Shown one piece after another: positions 30,369-31,702 of a stretch of 31,702 nt of DNA (within the stretch, counting starts at the first letter, position 1; every line of letters starts with the position of its first letter). The notes beneath the pieces are model-generated. The model was not told the DNA's origin. It saw nothing but the letters and a program-made list of their open reading frames with translations, and made no database searches. This DNA comes from JALZBL01 sp040004775 (lineage in GTDB: Bacteria; Actinomycetota; Actinomycetes; Mycobacteriales; Jatrophihabitantaceae), in contig JBDUAD010000021.1 of assembly GCA_040004775.1 (NCBI GenBank), positions 1 to 31,702 of the forward strand. The letters run 5' to 3'. Both the position numbers and the translations under genes were made by a program.

Positions 30369-31702
30369 ATGGACACGCGGCTGGGCCCGTTGCCCCGGGT
30401 GGATGACCCCTGGGTGGACGCGCGCCGGGTGGACGAGGGTTACGACGAGGGCTGGTCGGAGCCGACGCGGTGGACGCCACACGGCCCGGTCGAGCGGGAG
30501 GACGAGCCGCGTCGAGGGTCGCGCCTGCCCGGCCTCGACGGGCTGCGGGCCATCGCGGTCACGGCCGTCGTGCTGTTCCACCTCGATCCGAGCCTGCTGC
30601 CCGGTGGCTTCCTCGGTGTGGACCTGTTCTTCGTGATCAGCGGCTTCTTGATCACCCGGTTGCTGCTGGTCGACGTGGCCGCCACCGGAGCGGTGCGACG
30701 GGGCCGCTTCTATCGCCGCCGCGGCCGCCGTCTGTTGCCTGCGGTGGCCGTCCTGCTCCTGGTCGTCTACCTGGCCGGCACGCTCATCTGGCGGTCGGAG
30801 CTGCCAACCCTGCGAGGCAGCCTGCTCTCGAGCCTCGGCTACGTGACCAACTGGTGGCTGATCTTCGACCACCAGTCCTACTTCGCAGCCACCGGCCGGC
30901 CGCCGATGCTTCAGCACCTGTGGTCGCTGGCCGTGGAGGAGCAGTACTACCTCCTGTGGCCGGCGGTCATCGTGGCGCTCACCGCGGCCGCCCGCCGGCG
31001 CGGCACCAACACTCCGCCGGAGTTCCGGCGGCTGGCCCTGGTCGCGCTGCTGCTGGCCCTGGCGTCGACCGGGGCCATGGCCGTCGTCGCGATTCACACC
31101 GACGTCCCCTACGCCACCGATTCCTCGCGGGTTCACTTCGGCACGGACACCCACGGCATGGGTCTGCTGCTGGGATCGGCGGTGGCCGCATGGACCGCGG
31201 CCGACCAGCGCCGTCGACCCCTGGCCCCCCGGGGCAACCGGCTGATCGATTTGGCCGCGGCCGCGGGCCTGACCGTCCTTCTCTGGCAGTTCACGGCGCT
31301 CGACCAGTACACCGCCGGGCTGTACCGCGGTGGGTTGCTCCTGGTCAACGTCCTGGCCGCGGCCGTGGTGTGGGCGGTGGCCCGGCCGTCGAGCCGGACC
31401 GGGCGGTTGCTCGACCGCCCGCTGCTGCGGGGCCTCGGCCAGCGGTCCTACGCGATCTATCTGTGGCACTGGCCCGTCGTGGTGGTGACCCGGCCCGGCC
31501 TCGACGTGCACGGCCCGAGCTGGTTGATCAACACCGCCCGTGTGGTGATCATCCTTGTGCTGGCCGACGCGAGCTATCGGTTCGTCGAGCGCCCATTGCG
31601 GGCCGGTGCATGGCACCGCACGGCCGCGCCGACACTGTCCGGGACGCCACTGTCCGGGACGCCACTGTCCGGGACGCCACTGTCCGGGACGACACTGTCC
31701 GG
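30369..31702 (+). CDS. Acyltransferase-3 family membrane protein (OatA-like), cut by window edge
   Basis: At least 444 residues. After a charged N-terminal tail (1-52) the acyltransferase-3 domain begins LPGLDGLRAIAVTAVVLFH with the catalytic histidine at about 71, then GVDLFFVISGFLITRLLL and about ten membrane helices in all; LWSLAVEEQYYLLWP is the conserved inner box. The domain ends with RSYAIYLWHWPVVVV and YRFVERPLR. This family moves acyl groups across the membrane onto peptidoglycan or polysaccharide; many members have an SGNH domain beyond, which would lie outside the window. An in-frame GTG at 30357 is an alternative to the ATG at 30369. The tail enters a 15-bp tandem repeat encoding TPLSG repeats. 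Confidence 0.9.
   Translation, partial: MDTRLGPLPRVDDPWVDARRVDEGYDEGWSEPTRWTPHGPVEREDEPRRGSRLPGLDGLRAIAVTAVVLFHLDPSLLPGGFLGVDLFFVISGFLITRLLLVDVAATGAVRRGRFYRRRGRRLLPAVAVLLLVVYLAGTLIWRSELPTLRGSLLSSLGYVTNWWLIFDHQSYFAATGRPPMLQHLWSLAVEEQYYLLWPAVIVALTAAARRRGTNTPPEFRRLALVALLLALASTGAMAVVAIHTDVPYATDSSRVHFGTDTHGMGLLLGSAVAAWTAADQRRRPLAPRGNRLIDLAAAAGLTVLLWQFTALDQYTAGLYRGGLLLVNVLAAAVVWAVARPSSRTGRLLDRPLLRGLGQRSYAIYLWHWPVVVVTRPGLDVHGPSWLINTARVVIILVLADASYRFVERPLRAGAWHRTAAPTLSGTPLSGTPLSGTPLSGTTLS
31633..31702 (+). repeat. 15-bp tandem repeat within the acyltransferase gene, cut by window edge
   Basis: The unit CACTGTCCGGGACGC recurs every 15 bases from 31633 through 31693 and runs off the window, 4.7 copies so far, with one change in the fourth. 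It encodes a Thr/Pro-Leu-Ser-Gly pentapeptide repeat, likely a flexible linker after the membrane domain. Confidence 0.9.

Noticed and set aside
30114..31616. Minus-strand open frame of 500 codons
   Set aside because: It is antisense to the acyltransferase; the Gln/Arg/Gly-rich text has no fold signature.

Overview
The window is high-GC DNA with many GTG starts, genes overlapping by four bases, and families typical of Actinobacteria: GAF-ANTAR regulator, TPR-LuxR regulator, XRE-cupin regulator, BlaI/M56 pair and a paired dynamin-like GTPase operon. It looks like the chromosome of a free-living actinomycete. Genus cannot be fixed from the sequence alone, and no rRNA or tRNA gene was seen.

Positions 1-8.1 kb are a loose accessory region with many broken genes. 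It opens with the N-terminal part of an ABC-2 type ATPase (minus strand). Intact genes are two small alpha/beta-barrel-type proteins (1157-1453 minus, 1785-2060 plus), a SemiSWEET-like membrane protein (3552-3926), a flavin monooxygenase (3938-5035) and a TPR-LuxR regulator (5063-6694). Between them lie remnants of a BBE-type flavin oxidase, a tyrosine integrase, a FAD monooxygenase, an NmrA/SDR reductase, a PPOX/F420-type protein and an unidentified protein.

Positions 8.1-17.2 kb hold mostly intact metabolic and regulatory genes: a dienelactone hydrolase divergent from an ArsR-type regulator; a 2-keto-3-deoxy sugar kinase/aldolase operon next to a truncated galactonate-dehydratase start; a VOC protein whose start codon reads ATC; DinB, GAF-ANTAR, PIG-L deacetylase, methyltransferase and FetB-like permease genes. 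Remnants of a metallo-beta-lactamase-fold protein, an MMPL transporter and an unnamed membrane protein sit among them.

Positions 17.2-24.6 kb hold an undecaprenyl-diphosphatase with a long hydrophilic insert, divergent from a BlaI-M56 peptidase-DUF2127 operon that has two operator-like dyads upstream and a start region built of three 17-bp repeats. An alpha/beta hydrolase, a hydrolase remnant, an XRE-cupin regulator, a divergent thioredoxin-reductase-like/methyltransferase fusion and an unknown protein follow.

Positions 24.6-30.1 kb are one minus-strand operon of four genes (two dynamin-like GTPases, an esterase, an MFS transporter), each joined to the next by a four-base stop/start overlap. 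It is divergent from an acyltransferase-3 membrane protein that runs off the window. The two most distinctive features are this operon and the repeated ATGA start cassette at 19821-19868. The other main theme is gene decay: about a dozen truncated or frameshifted remnants in 22 kb.
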